Below are positions 48,571-58,075 of a stretch of DNA of 64,000 bases, piece by piece. Where the stretch lies: contig JAFMSR010000017.1 in the NCBI GenBank assembly GCA_022818135.1, forward strand, positions 38,982,392 to 39,046,391, in the 5' to 3' direction. The position numbers were made by a program, and so were the translations under genes. Under the pieces are notes generated by a model that was not told where the DNA came from, did not search any database, and worked only from the letters and a program-made list of their open reading frames with translations. Origin of the DNA: Saxidomus purpurata (Eukaryota > Mollusca > Bivalvia > Venerida > Veneridae). Numbering within the stretch: position 1 is the first letter of the stretch; every line of letters starts with the position of its first letter.

Positions 48571-49345
48571 ATAGCTCCTCTCGAATACAGCTCCCCGGGG
48601 AGCTGTATTCGATGCACATTAACGAATACACCTCACTTGGTATAGCGGAGCTGTATTCGAACCACAGCATATGCAAATTCTAATAAAGCTCCCTATGTTT
48701 ACCTTATCAAAATATATAAAGAGCCATGGTCCCTATGTTAAAAATGTCCACATATAGAAATATGAACCTACATTGCCTAAAAACATCTAACACCTGTTCA
48801 ATATACTGCATGTTACATCTATTCCGTCCGTCTATTTGTCCCACAATCTGTATGTTGTCCTATCCTGTCTGTTGTCTTATGTGTCCGTCTGTCAGGCCGT
48901 ACACCCTGATGTACATGAGCTTCATTCCGCCAACATTTTGTTGCCTTATGTGCTACCGTAATATGAAAACAATGAAGATTTATTGAAAGATAATAATTCT
49001 TCAATATCAGCAAAAAGTTAATTTGCATTCAACTGTCCGTCCAACACGTTCGGGAAAAAAGACATATATCCCAGGGCTAAGTACTGCATCCTGAATAGCC
49101 GTATGGATCCTTGTTATTCTATAACAAATTCTTTGCTGCGAATATGTATAAACGAATGATACGTCTATGTTATATCGGGTCACTGGGGCGCTCTATTCGA
49201 CAAAAACGTACAAGAACCCCAAATACAGCTCCCGTTTGATAAGGGGAGCTGTATTCGTTGATGCACACCGAATACAGCTCCCCTAGGAGCTGTATTCGTT
49301 AATGTGCACCGAATGGGAGCTGTATTCGAAAGGAGCTGTAAGTAG
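48571..49345. repeat. Cluster of CGAATACAGCTCC palindromes
   Basis: A perfect 32-bp palindrome lies at 48581-48612 (half-site TCGAATACAGCTCCCC). A near-perfect 30-bp one lies at 49269-49298 and a spaced pair at 49220-49257. Single half-sites follow at about 48647-48659, 49314-49328 and 49332-49339. The linker GATGCACATTAACG also recurs inverted. The two sub-clusters are about 580 bases apart. The second ends where the protease fragment begins, and a further TTTTACCTCC/GGAGGTAAAA inverted repeat follows at 49364-49385. Confidence 0.8.
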
Positions 49346-49727
49346 TGAGAAAATGAGTGTGCGTTTTACCTCCAAGGAGGTAAAATCATCATCCACCCAT
49401 GTTGAATTCTTTGATAGTTACGGACGATTACCCAAGTATAACAGTGACTACTTTAAAACATGGTTGATTCATCGCAACTTCAACGTCTGGACAAACTATA
49501 AACAAATACAAAGTGACTATTCCAATGTATGTGGGTTGTATTGTTTACATTTTCTCCATCAGAGACTGATTGGAAGAAGCGTCACTGATATTGTTCAGGA
49601 CTTTAGTGCTACAGATTCTTGTATAAATGATCAATACATATTGGATTATATGCAACACTTATATCCTCACTGTGTAACCAATATCAATGTATTTAATCAG
49701 ACATGTGTAGCGAAAATAAAATATTGA
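49302..49727 (+). pseudogene. Adenain-like cysteine protease, N-terminally truncated
   Basis: The C-terminal two-thirds of an adenovirus-type (C5) maturation protease as found in Polintons/adintoviruses. The acidic catalytic block reads FFDSYGRLP. The oxyanion Gln and nucleophile are in QSDYSNVCGLYCLHFLHQR. The family normally spans about 200 residues and has a catalytic His upstream of the acidic block; that part is absent. The first ~30 codons come from palindromic repeat DNA, so the nominal ATG at 49302 is probably not native. Recognisable protein starts near 49395. It faces the DNA polymerase gene, with an AATAAA overlapping its end. An undetected upstream exon could supply the His, but the palindromes at the break favour truncation. 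Confidence 0.65.
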
Positions 49728-49915
49728 AAAATAGTTGCCTCTTTTTTCTCATATGTAGGAGTAATAAAACACAGAACACAATGAAAGTAATATAGGTTTT
49801 TATTACATACAGTGTGAATATACAACTTTATACAAACATATACAACATACAGAAAAATAGAACATTTTAAATCATGTATACTATAAAAATGGTTTCCTAA
49901 CCTCAAAACAATATT

Positions 49916-52900
49916 TTATTGTTCAAGCTCTTTGATTTTGTAATGTCCATATGCTAGACTTTCTACTGGGTTTAACAAATATCTTTTATCATCAAATGCG
50001 CAGAGACCAAGCTTTGATATTCGTTCATTATAGAGCTGATGATTATGACTGCGTATGGTTGACATGGTGGAAAGCATTTCCGTTTCATTGAAAAGCGTGT
50101 GTCGGTAATGTTCAAAACAAAGATCTTTTTTTTACAGTGACTTTAGAAATGCCCTTTGCTCTTTTTGCCTCCTTCCCCTCACATAAATAACAGTACATCT
50201 TGCTTCTGAGACCAATAAATTTACTAATAGGTTTCCCATTGGTTTCATCAGACATGATACCTAATACTTTTTTGTTGTGATTGCTCTGTAATGGATGGTC
50301 TTTAGGGTAATCTGAGGTATCGAATAAGTGTAAGTTTTCTTTAATATCATCGTAGATATTTTCACATTCGCAATAATACAAAAGACTATCTGTATCAGTG
50401 AACTGTAATTGTAAAGTATCTCCATATTTGGGTTTCAGATATTTGTAGTAAAAACTGTACATGGTAATTTTGCTTAAATCTAGAATGCACATACCTGTAT
50501 AACTAGGTTTATTGAGTTTCACTTTATTGCGTAACAGTTCAACAGCCACCAAATCCTCATTGAAGATTTTTGAGTATTTATAAGTAACCTTAGCACTAAG
50601 TTTTTTCAAACGTTTTTCAGTGTGAACTAATTGAATATCTTTATGCTTACGCACATCTTCCATAGTTTTACCAAAAACGCTCACATTCATAAGTTTATAA
50701 AATGCCTTTTCAAACTCTGAGGTGGCTTTTTTCCTCATTTCTGTATTGAAATCAATAAATTGTTTCATCCATGGACTTTGTTTAAAGGTGAGAACGCGAT
50801 GAATTTGTTTGATTTTCATACCTAGTTCTACATATAATTGTAAATTTCTGTAATGAAGAATATATTTGTTTTTGTCATGCAAGGAGCAAATTAACTTGGG
50901 TACAGTTGACCTGGGTGGAAAGACATCATTTTTATCAACCCCATGCAGTTTTCTCCATAATTTTCGAGCATAGGGAGATAAATTCCAATCGTCAATATGT
51001 TTTTGTTCCGGACAAAGTGGATAATCATTATGAGCATCATGAAGTTCTGGTGGGTACTCTAACGAGACCTCAGCAATGTATCCTGTATCTGCATCTTCAG
51101 CTACTGATAATAAATCTAACTTTTCTATTTCTTTTTTATTCAAAAACTTGAATGAACCTGTTGGCAAGCACTGAACCATGGAATTCCCGTATAAGTTATT
51201 GGAATCTATATAATGGAGCCATGAAGTGTTCTTGGAAGAATCATAATTGTCTAGGAGTGGATTATTGGCTTCTTTGTAGCGATTGGAAATTTGAGAGATT
51301 CCCCCACGAATGCCTTTTTGTACAAACAAGATTTGATCAATGTCTGTCATTAATTCGAGTTTTACATCAGTCATTTTCAATAAACTGCCCCAAGCTAACC
51401 CAGGACTGGTGTAGAAATGGCAAGGATCTAACTCATACTGTTTCATGCACACATTTCTGAAAGCCTCAAACACGTCCGCTAGGAGAACACAGTCAGACTT
51501 GACATACAAATCATGGTAGTCACCAAACGTTTGCATATGAAACGTGTGGAACACATGTTGTGCATGCTCATAATCTTCTTGTGATATATTCTCTCTCTTT
51601 AATGAAGAATAAAAGTTCTCAATTGGTGGTAAGGATGTTTCCTCAAATTTCTTTTCACTATCTAAATACTCATATGGAAACACACCTTTTCGTAATAACA
51701 AGTCAGCTTGTGTTTTGTCTGGAAATTCACCTAGTAAATGAGGAAAAGCATCTATACCATCTTTGGCGAGATTTTCAACAAGTGTCTCTAAAGAGGTAGG
51801 GAGAAATTGTAAGCTGTCAATAAATCGAAGCTGACCCAATGTGAAAGAGACATAGTTTTCGGGCGTTTGGGCTATGCATGACAGATTACTGTTTTTGAAC
51901 AAACCTACACTTTCGCAAATAATATGTGCATCGAATTTTTTCAGGTTATGGAAAATAACGGGGATATGTTTCGTTTGTTTACAGTTTAAATTGCAATTGT
52001 TATGAGCCATTCCTATGAAAGCCCCTGTGATATGATTGTGATGTCTAACTGGTTTCCCATATACTTTTTCATACTGTGAAAATGATTTTTTACATATGCA
52101 GCAATTGACTGCATTGGCTGCTTGAACCGTTTCCACTTCAGTCAAAACCATAGGCTGTACATGATTGAGTACTTCATTAATTTGATTTTGTTCTTTTAAT
52201 AAACATTCAAGAAAATGTTTCGATGCGTTTTCCCCTTTATAAACAACAGTGTCTTTCATGTATTTAGAATCTATACTGACTAATTTATAAGCAAAACCAC
52301 ACACTTCTAATTTTGAACAGGGCGCAGTGTATGGTGTCTTGGGATTTGGGTTGCAAGAATGAATTTTGGTATTGAAAGTTTCAAAGTCCGCGTAAATAAC
52401 AAAAGGGACTTTCAGCGCCTTTTCAAAATCCTTAAATTGTAAAATGTTATCAACACCTTCAACAGGCAATTCCACCTTTTGTGGGCCATGGGGTATACAA
52501 TAGGGTATATGATTTTGAAGTAATGATTCTTTAACAAAGCCATGGAGACAAAATGGGCAGAAATACAACTGACCAGTATGAGATTTTGTTCGCGACAAAA
52601 ACCTATTTAAATCTGTAATCAAACAGTAGTGAGTTATGTCTCTTTGTTTAAGTAACAGTAAATTCACATGATGTAACCTGTTTCTTTGTGACGTGATTTT
52701 CAGAGGTACAATATCTTTGTCTTCATAGCCAAAAATATTTACTGAAATATTGACATTTTGAGTTTCAAATTTATTAATTTGATTTAGTGGCACTGGCACT
52801 GAAATATCTTTCATGTTGATATCATTTTTAAACCTCTGGTAAGACTGCACGCTTTTAGGAGACCTATCAGTGGGATGGAGGGATGCTAAAATGCACCACA

Positions 52901-54143
52901 GAAAACATTGTTCGTCTTTGTTTTCAATGTTCAGTAAGCAGTTGCTGTTGCTTAATGTTTTAGGTAAAGGAATGTAAGATTTTCCTGAAAGGGGCTTATA
53001 GTTAATCGTATGAATCTCTAACTTATTCACCCTTAAAAGATACCACCCAGACCCCATTCTTAAATACTTTTCCATAGCTGCAAACATTTTTTGAAAAGAT
53101 TCGTTTAAATCGTGCTCTTGAAAGGTTTCAACATTAAGCGTAACGTAAGTGTTACCTCTAAAATAGGGCTCTGCTGAAGAACTAGTACCGTCAGCTTGAT
53201 CTCTCTGCATTTCCACTTGAACACATAAATTCCATTTTGTACTACCTGTACGTTGAAGTCTCGAGTATACATATTGTATCACTCTAGATTTTACATCAGC
53301 AAAAAAAGTTAACAAGTCATATCTACTTTGATTTGCAGGATAAAAGTATCTATTTTGCACATTATTAGATAAAGCACTTTGATTTTCAACAGTGTATTCA
53401 CTATCACTGTCTTCCTCTCTTCTATTGATATGATCTTCAGAAGAACTGCTAGGGTAGTCAGGTTGTGTGTTTGGGTCGTCTTGAGTTTTCTCAGTTTCAG
53501 TGTTTCTACTGTCCATCGTCAGACTTTTGTCGGGTAAAGGTACCCTTCCACCTTCCTGATGTAAAGGATGAGTCGATTCCACATGATTAAACAGTGACGA
53601 ATAATCATCGAACGTTTGTAGACAGTGTGCACAAGTATATCTGTTTGTAGAATGTTGATGTTTATTTCGTTCATGGTTTCTCAAAGTATTGCTGGAATTA
53701 AATATTTTCTTGCAATGAGAACAAGTGTATGTTTTCCTCGATGTCTGATTTTTAGTTGTTGTTCTGTTATGATATCTTTTTTGATGACGTTGTAAATTGT
53801 CTTTTCTGCTGAAATGTTCTTGACAAATATCACATATGTAAACTGTAACATGATTCAACTTATGTCTCACTAGTTTTTGCATGGTGGAAAAGTGTTTATC
53901 ACAAAAAATACATTTAAATGCACATCTTCTTTCTGCATGTTCTTTTTCTATCTGTTCAACTTTTGTTACTAACTGCTCTTCATCCGTATCACTAAATTCA
54001 TTATTATTTAATGTTTCCATTTGTTCAACATCTTTTACAAGTTGTTCTTCATCCGTGTCACTAAAATCAATATCATCCAATTTAGGCACTTTTGAGGAAG
54101 GTTGTTCTTCATTAGAAGTACTTTTCTCTAACTTTCTTTTCAT
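49916..54143 (-). CDS. polB: Protein-primed DNA polymerase B with zinc-finger N-terminus
   Basis: Replicative polymerase of the Polinton/adintovirus kind. From the N-terminus: two copies of an acidic FSDTDEEQLV motif (27-36, 50-59); four C2H2 fingers (about 78-98, 104-125, 141-162, 171-192); a conserved GSGWYLLRV/PLSGKSYIPLP region; and an FCPFCLHGF zinc-knuckle. The exonuclease block has YADFETF near 583 and later the YVKSDCVLL block. The polymerase block has motif A YIDSNNLYG near 979, the KLMNVSVFGKT helix near 1151 and motif C FTDTDSLL near 1249. The main frame stops at 50112 after an eight-base homopolymer (50126-50133). The next frame stays open to a TAA at 49916-49918 that overlaps an AATAAA, so the native C-terminus is very likely in the shifted frame. 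This is a recent frameshift or a sequencing error. A strong TCTCTCTTTTCAG acceptor-like sequence precedes the start at about 54212. Confidence 0.9.
50126..50133 (-). other. Frameshift site in polymerase gene
   Basis: Run of eight T on the plus strand (A on the coding strand). Upstream the polymerase frame is intact. Downstream it stops after four codons, while an adjacent frame is open for about 70 codons to the polyadenylation signal. Confidence 0.7.
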
Positions 54144-54364
54144 GCTTGCAGTTGTCTTTGTAACGTTGTTTACTTGGTAATTAAGTTGTTAATCTGCTTA
54201 TGATTGTACACCTGAAAAGAGAGAAACATACTTGTAATAATAATAATAATAAATAATAAGTAAACATAAAAGTATTTTTTATTTAACATAATTTGTAAAA
54301 GCATGAAAAGTAATTTTGATAGTAATAGTTAAAAAAAATAACCTTCATAACAGACACATCTTGA

Positions 54365-54778
54365 TTATATCAGGTAATTAATCCATTTTTGTTTGGTTGT
54401 AGCCACTGCTCGTTTTCGTTGTTTTGAAACAACCTTTTTAGTAAAAGGCATTTTTGACAATGATCGTTCCACATATAATTTAGGTTTTATATCCTCAATT
54501 GTATTCAGTGAAGCATCAGTTTGAGACGACTCTTTACTGTCAGATAATTTTGGTTTTATTTCATCCACTGTGTTCAGTGAAGCAGTACTTTTGGGCAACT
54601 GCTTTATGTTTTCCCATGTATTTTGCACACTGTTGTCATGATTTGAATCTGTTATTTCTTGCTGTTGTGTGTTTTCACCACCAGTTTGTTGCACAACTGT
54701 GTTGATTTTCTGTTGTTTTGATGATTTAAGGAGGTGTTCATATTTGGTTTTTGGAACTAACACCAATTCTTGCGCCAT
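54365..54778 (-). CDS. Lys/Ser-rich small protein, Polinton-type, function unknown
   Basis: 137 residues beginning MAQELVLVPKTKYEHLL, an N-terminal block I associate from memory with a small protein next to the basic late protein in animal Polinton-like elements. The middle is low-complexity and contains two internal repeats of a SLNT-DEIKPKL kind (about residues 67-80 and 90-103). The C-terminus is very basic (SKQRKRAVATTKQKW). No enzymatic motif. It lies three bases downstream of the preceding gene, so the two are probably expressed together. It could be a virion core or scaffolding component; that is inference only. Confidence 0.6.
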   Translation of the reverse strand: MAQELVLVPKTKYEHLLKSSKQQKINTVVQQTGGENTQQQEITDSNHDNSVQNTWENIKQLPKSTASLNTVDEIKPKLSDSKESSQTDASLNTIEDIKPKLYVERSLSKMPFTKKVVSKQRKRAVATTKQKWINYLI

Positions 54779-54781
54779 ATT

Positions 54782-55090
54782 TCAGTTTAAAAAATCAAGT
54801 GTTTTTAGAAGTGATGCAATAAAATGCGTATATCGCTCCAAAATTTTCCTTCTAGTAGCAAGTGATAATCCTTTCCTCACAAATTTGCGAATAACAAGTC
54901 TATGTTTTCTGAGTTTGTTTTTAAGTTTAGGATTTAACGTTTCGTGATTAATGATCACGTTATATACCGCCTGAACTAACGCTTTCAGTTGTGTCCTTTC
55001 TATAGTTTTTATGAGCGCTTTTTGTTGTTTATGATTTGTTTTTAGAAAAAGACGAAGAAAATCATGTTCTTTTTGCATCAGTGTGTTCAT
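54782..55090 (-). CDS. Small basic alpha-helical protein, late-gene type
   Basis: 102 residues, rich in Lys/Arg/Leu and predicted mostly helical. Its centre (LKALVQAVYNVI) and basic block (RKFVRKGLSLATRRKILER) resemble a basic protein family encoded beside the packaging ATPase in animal Polinton/adintovirus genomes, possibly DNA-binding or a minor virion component. Its start overlaps the stop of the ATPase gene by four bases (ATGA), and its end is three bases before the next gene. Function is not established. Confidence 0.6.
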   Translation of the reverse strand: MNTLMQKEHDFLRLFLKTNHKQQKALIKTIERTQLKALVQAVYNVIINHETLNPKLKNKLRKHRLVIRKFVRKGLSLATRRKILERYTHFIASLLKTLDFLN

Positions 55091-55752
55091 AATGACTTCT
55101 TTTCTGGTTGAAACACGATCATTAACTGACGTGGTAACACTTTTGTCCGCAGTTTATACAAGGGGTTAGAGTGGGGTGATAAATCAATGGTTAAATACCC
55201 ATACTTGGCAGAAGTTGCTTTTCTGTAAGCATCCATAAAATACTTCAGTTTACCAGGGAACATCTGTCGGCCCAGTGTTTGAACCTGTAGTTCATCTCTT
55301 TGATTTTTGAACAGTATAAAGTAGTGTGTGTTCAAACTTATAGTACGAAATTCTTTTGTTGCATTGTAAGCATTTTGGGAGATGAACAAAGGAGAATAAT
55401 TATAGTGATGGCTGAACTGACAATAAATATCAACCACGTCACGGCTCTGAGCTGCCTTTTGAAGTAAATCGTCCAAGACGAGCACCTTATGTGCAGGCTC
55501 TTCCATAGCCCACGTTTCTAACATCTCTCTTGTAGGCAAGCCTTCATGAAACACTATATGTTTCACTTCTGTTTTCATTTTATCAAACAACGGCTGATAA
55601 ATGCTATAGCAGTAATAGATAGCTTTCGGGGGAACTGTAAATGATCCATCAGCATATTTTAAAAGTTCTGCAACAAAACTGCTTTTGCCTACACCTGTTG
55701 CACCAATGATTAGGAAAGTGGCGGGAGATTCAAATTTCACAACACTTTCCAT
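55087..55752 (-). CDS. A32/FtsK-like genome-packaging ATPase
   Basis: 221 residues. Walker A is GATGVGKSS (17-25) and Walker B is VLVLDDLL (90-97). A later block reads LFISQNAYNATKEFRTISLN, followed by FKNQRDELQ and LGRQMFPGK. This order and spacing match the packaging ATPases of Polintons, adintoviruses and related elements, which pump DNA into preformed capsids. The length fits the family. The TATA-like GTATATAAGG at 55813-55821 lies about 60 bases upstream of the ATG, so this gene likely heads a unit with the two small genes after it. No frame breaks are seen. Confidence 0.88.
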   Translation of the reverse strand: MESVVKFESPATFLIIGATGVGKSSFVAELLKYADGSFTVPPKAIYYCYSIYQPLFDKMKTEVKHIVFHEGLPTREMLETWAMEEPAHKVLVLDDLLQKAAQSRDVVDIYCQFSHHYNYSPLFISQNAYNATKEFRTISLNTHYFILFKNQRDELQVQTLGRQMFPGKLKYFMDAYRKATSAKYGYLTIDLSPHSNPLYKLRTKVLPRQLMIVFQPEKKSL

Positions 55753-56240
55753 GATGTAGTTGCTCTGAAAGACTGTTTTATAATATACATATTTTCAATA
55801 AACACGCCACCTTATATACCTTGGGAAAAACCTTTACGTAAAGTATTTTTTTAAAAAGAAAAGGAAAGCTGAAATTATGAATATAATTCATTTTTCTCCC
55901 TCATTTGAATATAAGTATAACATAGAGTATACAGTAACATATTTATACATAGAATTAATCGTTTATGTAATATTAATGTATATTTTTTGAATACATTCTA
56001 TACAAGGTTTCTTGCTTCTGGGTAAGAACACAAACAGGTGATAGATGAATGTTAATAGAAACTTAAGCATAGATATACAAAAAGATACTAGTTATACATA
56101 ATTACATAAGTCTTTGTGGAAAAATAAAAATAGAAAAAACAACACTCAACAATTCCCATACATAGTGATATAAAGCCACAATAAATATCTCTTTACAACT
56201 ATGATTTTGCCATATCAATTTTGAAAAAATAGTCAGTGTT
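55753..56240 (-). promoter_or_regulatory. Spacer with TATA box for ATPase unit
   Basis: The longest gap in the block. The only clear signal is GGTATATAAGGTGG on the minus strand (55813-55821) upstream of the ATPase gene. The rest is very AT-rich and holds no gene I can support. Confidence 0.5.
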
Positions 56241-56648
56241 TTACACTTTTTGAAAACGCCACTCTAGTTTTATCTGTTGTATAGCTAAATCCATGATTTT
56301 TTGCTTCCATTGATCAGTTTTCATATCCGTTTCTCTCCAATCAGTGCAGTGCAATTTAAGTTTGTAGAGTTGTATCACTTCATCAGTAACATCCTCTAAA
56401 GATCGAACTGCCTCTTCCCATTCGGAAATGACATACTGTTCATTCACTGTGTTTATGATATCATCAAAGTACATTTGCAGCAGTTCAGTTTCAGTGTATG
56501 TCAAACAACCGTGTTCCCTTTGAGATAAACCATCCCTGTCACATCCAAAACACTTGTTTTTAAAATGGGTTTTCATGTTTGCTATGACAGATCTAGCGTA
56601 GAAAAAACCAAAATACGACTCCAACAAAGGCACGACGTTTACGTTCAT
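56241..56648 (-). CDS. Cys/His-motif small protein, unknown function
   Basis: 135 residues. A CFGC-x8-H-x-C type motif (residues about 33-48, within NKCFGCDRDGLSQREHGC) looks metal-binding and resembles small proteins I recall from animal virus-like elements. The rest is acidic and helical. The start follows the BIR gene with a 31-base gap, so co-transcription is likely. No enzymatic signature. Confidence 0.55.
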   Translation of the reverse strand: MNVNVVPLLESYFGFFYARSVIANMKTHFKNKCFGCDRDGLSQREHGCLTYTETELLQMYFDDIINTVNEQYVISEWEEAVRSLEDVTDEVIQLYKLKLHCTDWRETDMKTDQWKQKIMDLAIQQIKLEWRFQKV

Positions 56649-56679
56649 TTCTATAAAAGTCTATGAATGTTTGAAAACT

Positions 56680-57060
56680 TCAGTTTTTGAATGGCGTATG
56701 AAATGTAAATCCTTGTGTTGACTGCTTAGAGCTAGAAGGAGAACTGAATGTGTTTATGACGTCAAGCGAAGAAATAGTATCTTGTTCCGTTTTACGTTCC
56801 CCATAACCAATCATTTTCAAGTAGATGCATGAAGGACTCCATTTTTTATGTTCTGATAGCGCCGAATCATCTGTACACCACTGACACACACGAACTTTAC
56901 AAGCAAAACAAATCACCAAATCTGATTCGCCAGAGTAGTAAAATCCAGCCTCTGCTAATGAATATTTATTGGGTATCAGTTGCTCAGGCCATTTTACAAA
57001 TGTCTCAAGTCTGTCTTCGTAAAACGTATAACATTCTGTACAAAAACAAGAATTTTCCAT
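56680..57060 (-). CDS. BIR-domain (IAP-like) protein without RING
   Basis: 126 residues with one complete baculoviral-IAP-repeat domain: RLETFVKWP, LAEAGFYYSGE, then the zinc site C-x2-C-x16-H-x6-C in VICFAC to HKKWSPSC. The C-terminal ~45 residues are Ser-rich and there is no RING finger, so it would not be a ubiquitin ligase by itself. BIR proteins bind caspases or IAP antagonists and block apoptosis. Large DNA viruses of invertebrates carry them, and bivalves have many cellular IAP genes. Its place inside a compact virus-like gene block suggests capture from a host for suppression of cell death. The domain is certain; the role is inference. Confidence 0.85.
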   Translation of the reverse strand: MENSCFCTECYTFYEDRLETFVKWPEQLIPNKYSLAEAGFYYSGESDLVICFACKVRVCQWCTDDSALSEHKKWSPSCIYLKMIGYGERKTEQDTISSLDVINTFSSPSSSKQSTQGFTFHTPFKN

Positions 57061-57195
57061 TTGTTATTACTAAAACATCACAGACACTTTGTTCTAAAGT
57101 GTCACCTATACTACTGTTGAAAAAAAGTGTCACCTATACTACTGTTGAAGAAATAATGAGTATATATGCTGATTTTGTTTCTTTTTAAAGACTTT
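57061..57195 (-). promoter_or_regulatory. Putative promoter of BIR gene with direct repeats
   Basis: On the minus strand a TATA-like GCATATATACTC (about 57155-57170) is followed by two copies of TTCAACAGTAGTATAGGTGA plus CACTTT (57098-57124 and 57125-57150) before the BIR start. Confidence 0.45.
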
Positions 57196-57630
57196 TCAGT
57201 ATTCTTCCCAGTTCTGATAATCGTGAGCATTGCATATTTTACATTTCAGAAAAGAGTATTGATTGTCATGAAATTCAAGACATACGTCGCCTTTACCTTC
57301 ATCTTGGTTTGTTTCACAGGTTTCCCAGTCCATCCATTCAAAATCTTGCGCTTGAGGAACATCCAGGTAGTCATTTTTATACATGTCCTCCATTTCCTGA
57401 TCGAATAATCTCTGTTTCACTTTATGAAACATGTCATCGTTTGATGAAGGTGCGTCCGTCGCAAAACAACCACAAGGCTGAAGTAATGATGTGTGTTTGT
57501 GAGGACACTTTTTGATGGTACTACCTTGTAGTTGATACTGCTCACATTTTTCTAAATGCGATTTGGCGCGTAGATGACGAGCCCAGTGCTTTTTAGTCAA
57601 CCACTTTTTACATACTTTGCAGTACTTCAT
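57196..57630 (-). CDS. C2H2-type zinc-finger protein, unknown function
   Basis: 144 residues. The N-terminus has a C2H2/U1-like finger (YCKVCKKWLTKKHWARHL followed by KSHLEKC). A CPHKH/PCGC Cys-His cluster follows at about residues 42-55, then an acidic middle and a C-terminal FLKCKICNAHDYQNW. It probably binds nucleic acid or a protein partner. Its ATG overlaps the TGA of the upstream 89-codon gene by four bases, which implies linked translation. Confidence 0.6.
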   Translation of the reverse strand: MKYCKVCKKWLTKKHWARHLRAKSHLEKCEQYQLQGSTIKKCPHKHTSLLQPCGCFATDAPSSNDDMFHKVKQRLFDQEMEDMYKNDYLDVPQAQDFEWMDWETCETNQDEGKGDVCLEFHDNQYSFLKCKICNAHDYQNWEEY

Positions 57631-57896
57631 TTTGTTACTTCATGTAGAAACGATGTTAAAAACTGAAAACTAACTTCTGACTCACACAGTGTCTCATATA
57701 TATGAAACGGTAAAGAAACACTTTGTTTTCCTTTCACAATAACAACTTTAATTCCATGCCTTGCTTTACGTAAAATCACTGAAAAATTTTCATTTATACA
57801 ACACCTTATTCTGTTATTCAGTAAGTCACAGTGTATAGACTGAAATTTATCACTTTGTAAATGAAAGTTCACTCTGTTCAATTGTGCTTGCGTCAT
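57627..57896 (-). CDS. Small protein, unknown
   Basis: 89 residues with a mixed alpha/beta look (SVILRKARHGIKVVIVKG, then VSLPFHIYETL) and no known motif. I keep it as a gene because it sits in register with the block, overlaps the next start by four bases and has sensible spacing upstream. An AT-rich ATATTTATACC at about 57946-57956 lies about 50 bases upstream and may act as its promoter. Confidence 0.5.
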   Translation of the reverse strand: MTQAQLNRVNFHLQSDKFQSIHCDLLNNRIRCCINENFSVILRKARHGIKVVIVKGKQSVSLPFHIYETLCESEVSFQFLTSFLHEVTK

Positions 57897-58075
57897 ATCA
57901 AAAAAAATTTATCTGCGATAACTTAAAACGTCAAACTAGAGTCTGGTATAAATATGATAACACTTAATATATATATTACTTGCAGTGGAAGGTGTGGATT
58001 AATGTATGAATTCAACAAATAATAAAACCGTTCTACTCATCACTATATAATGGTCAAACGATTGGATGAAACTGT

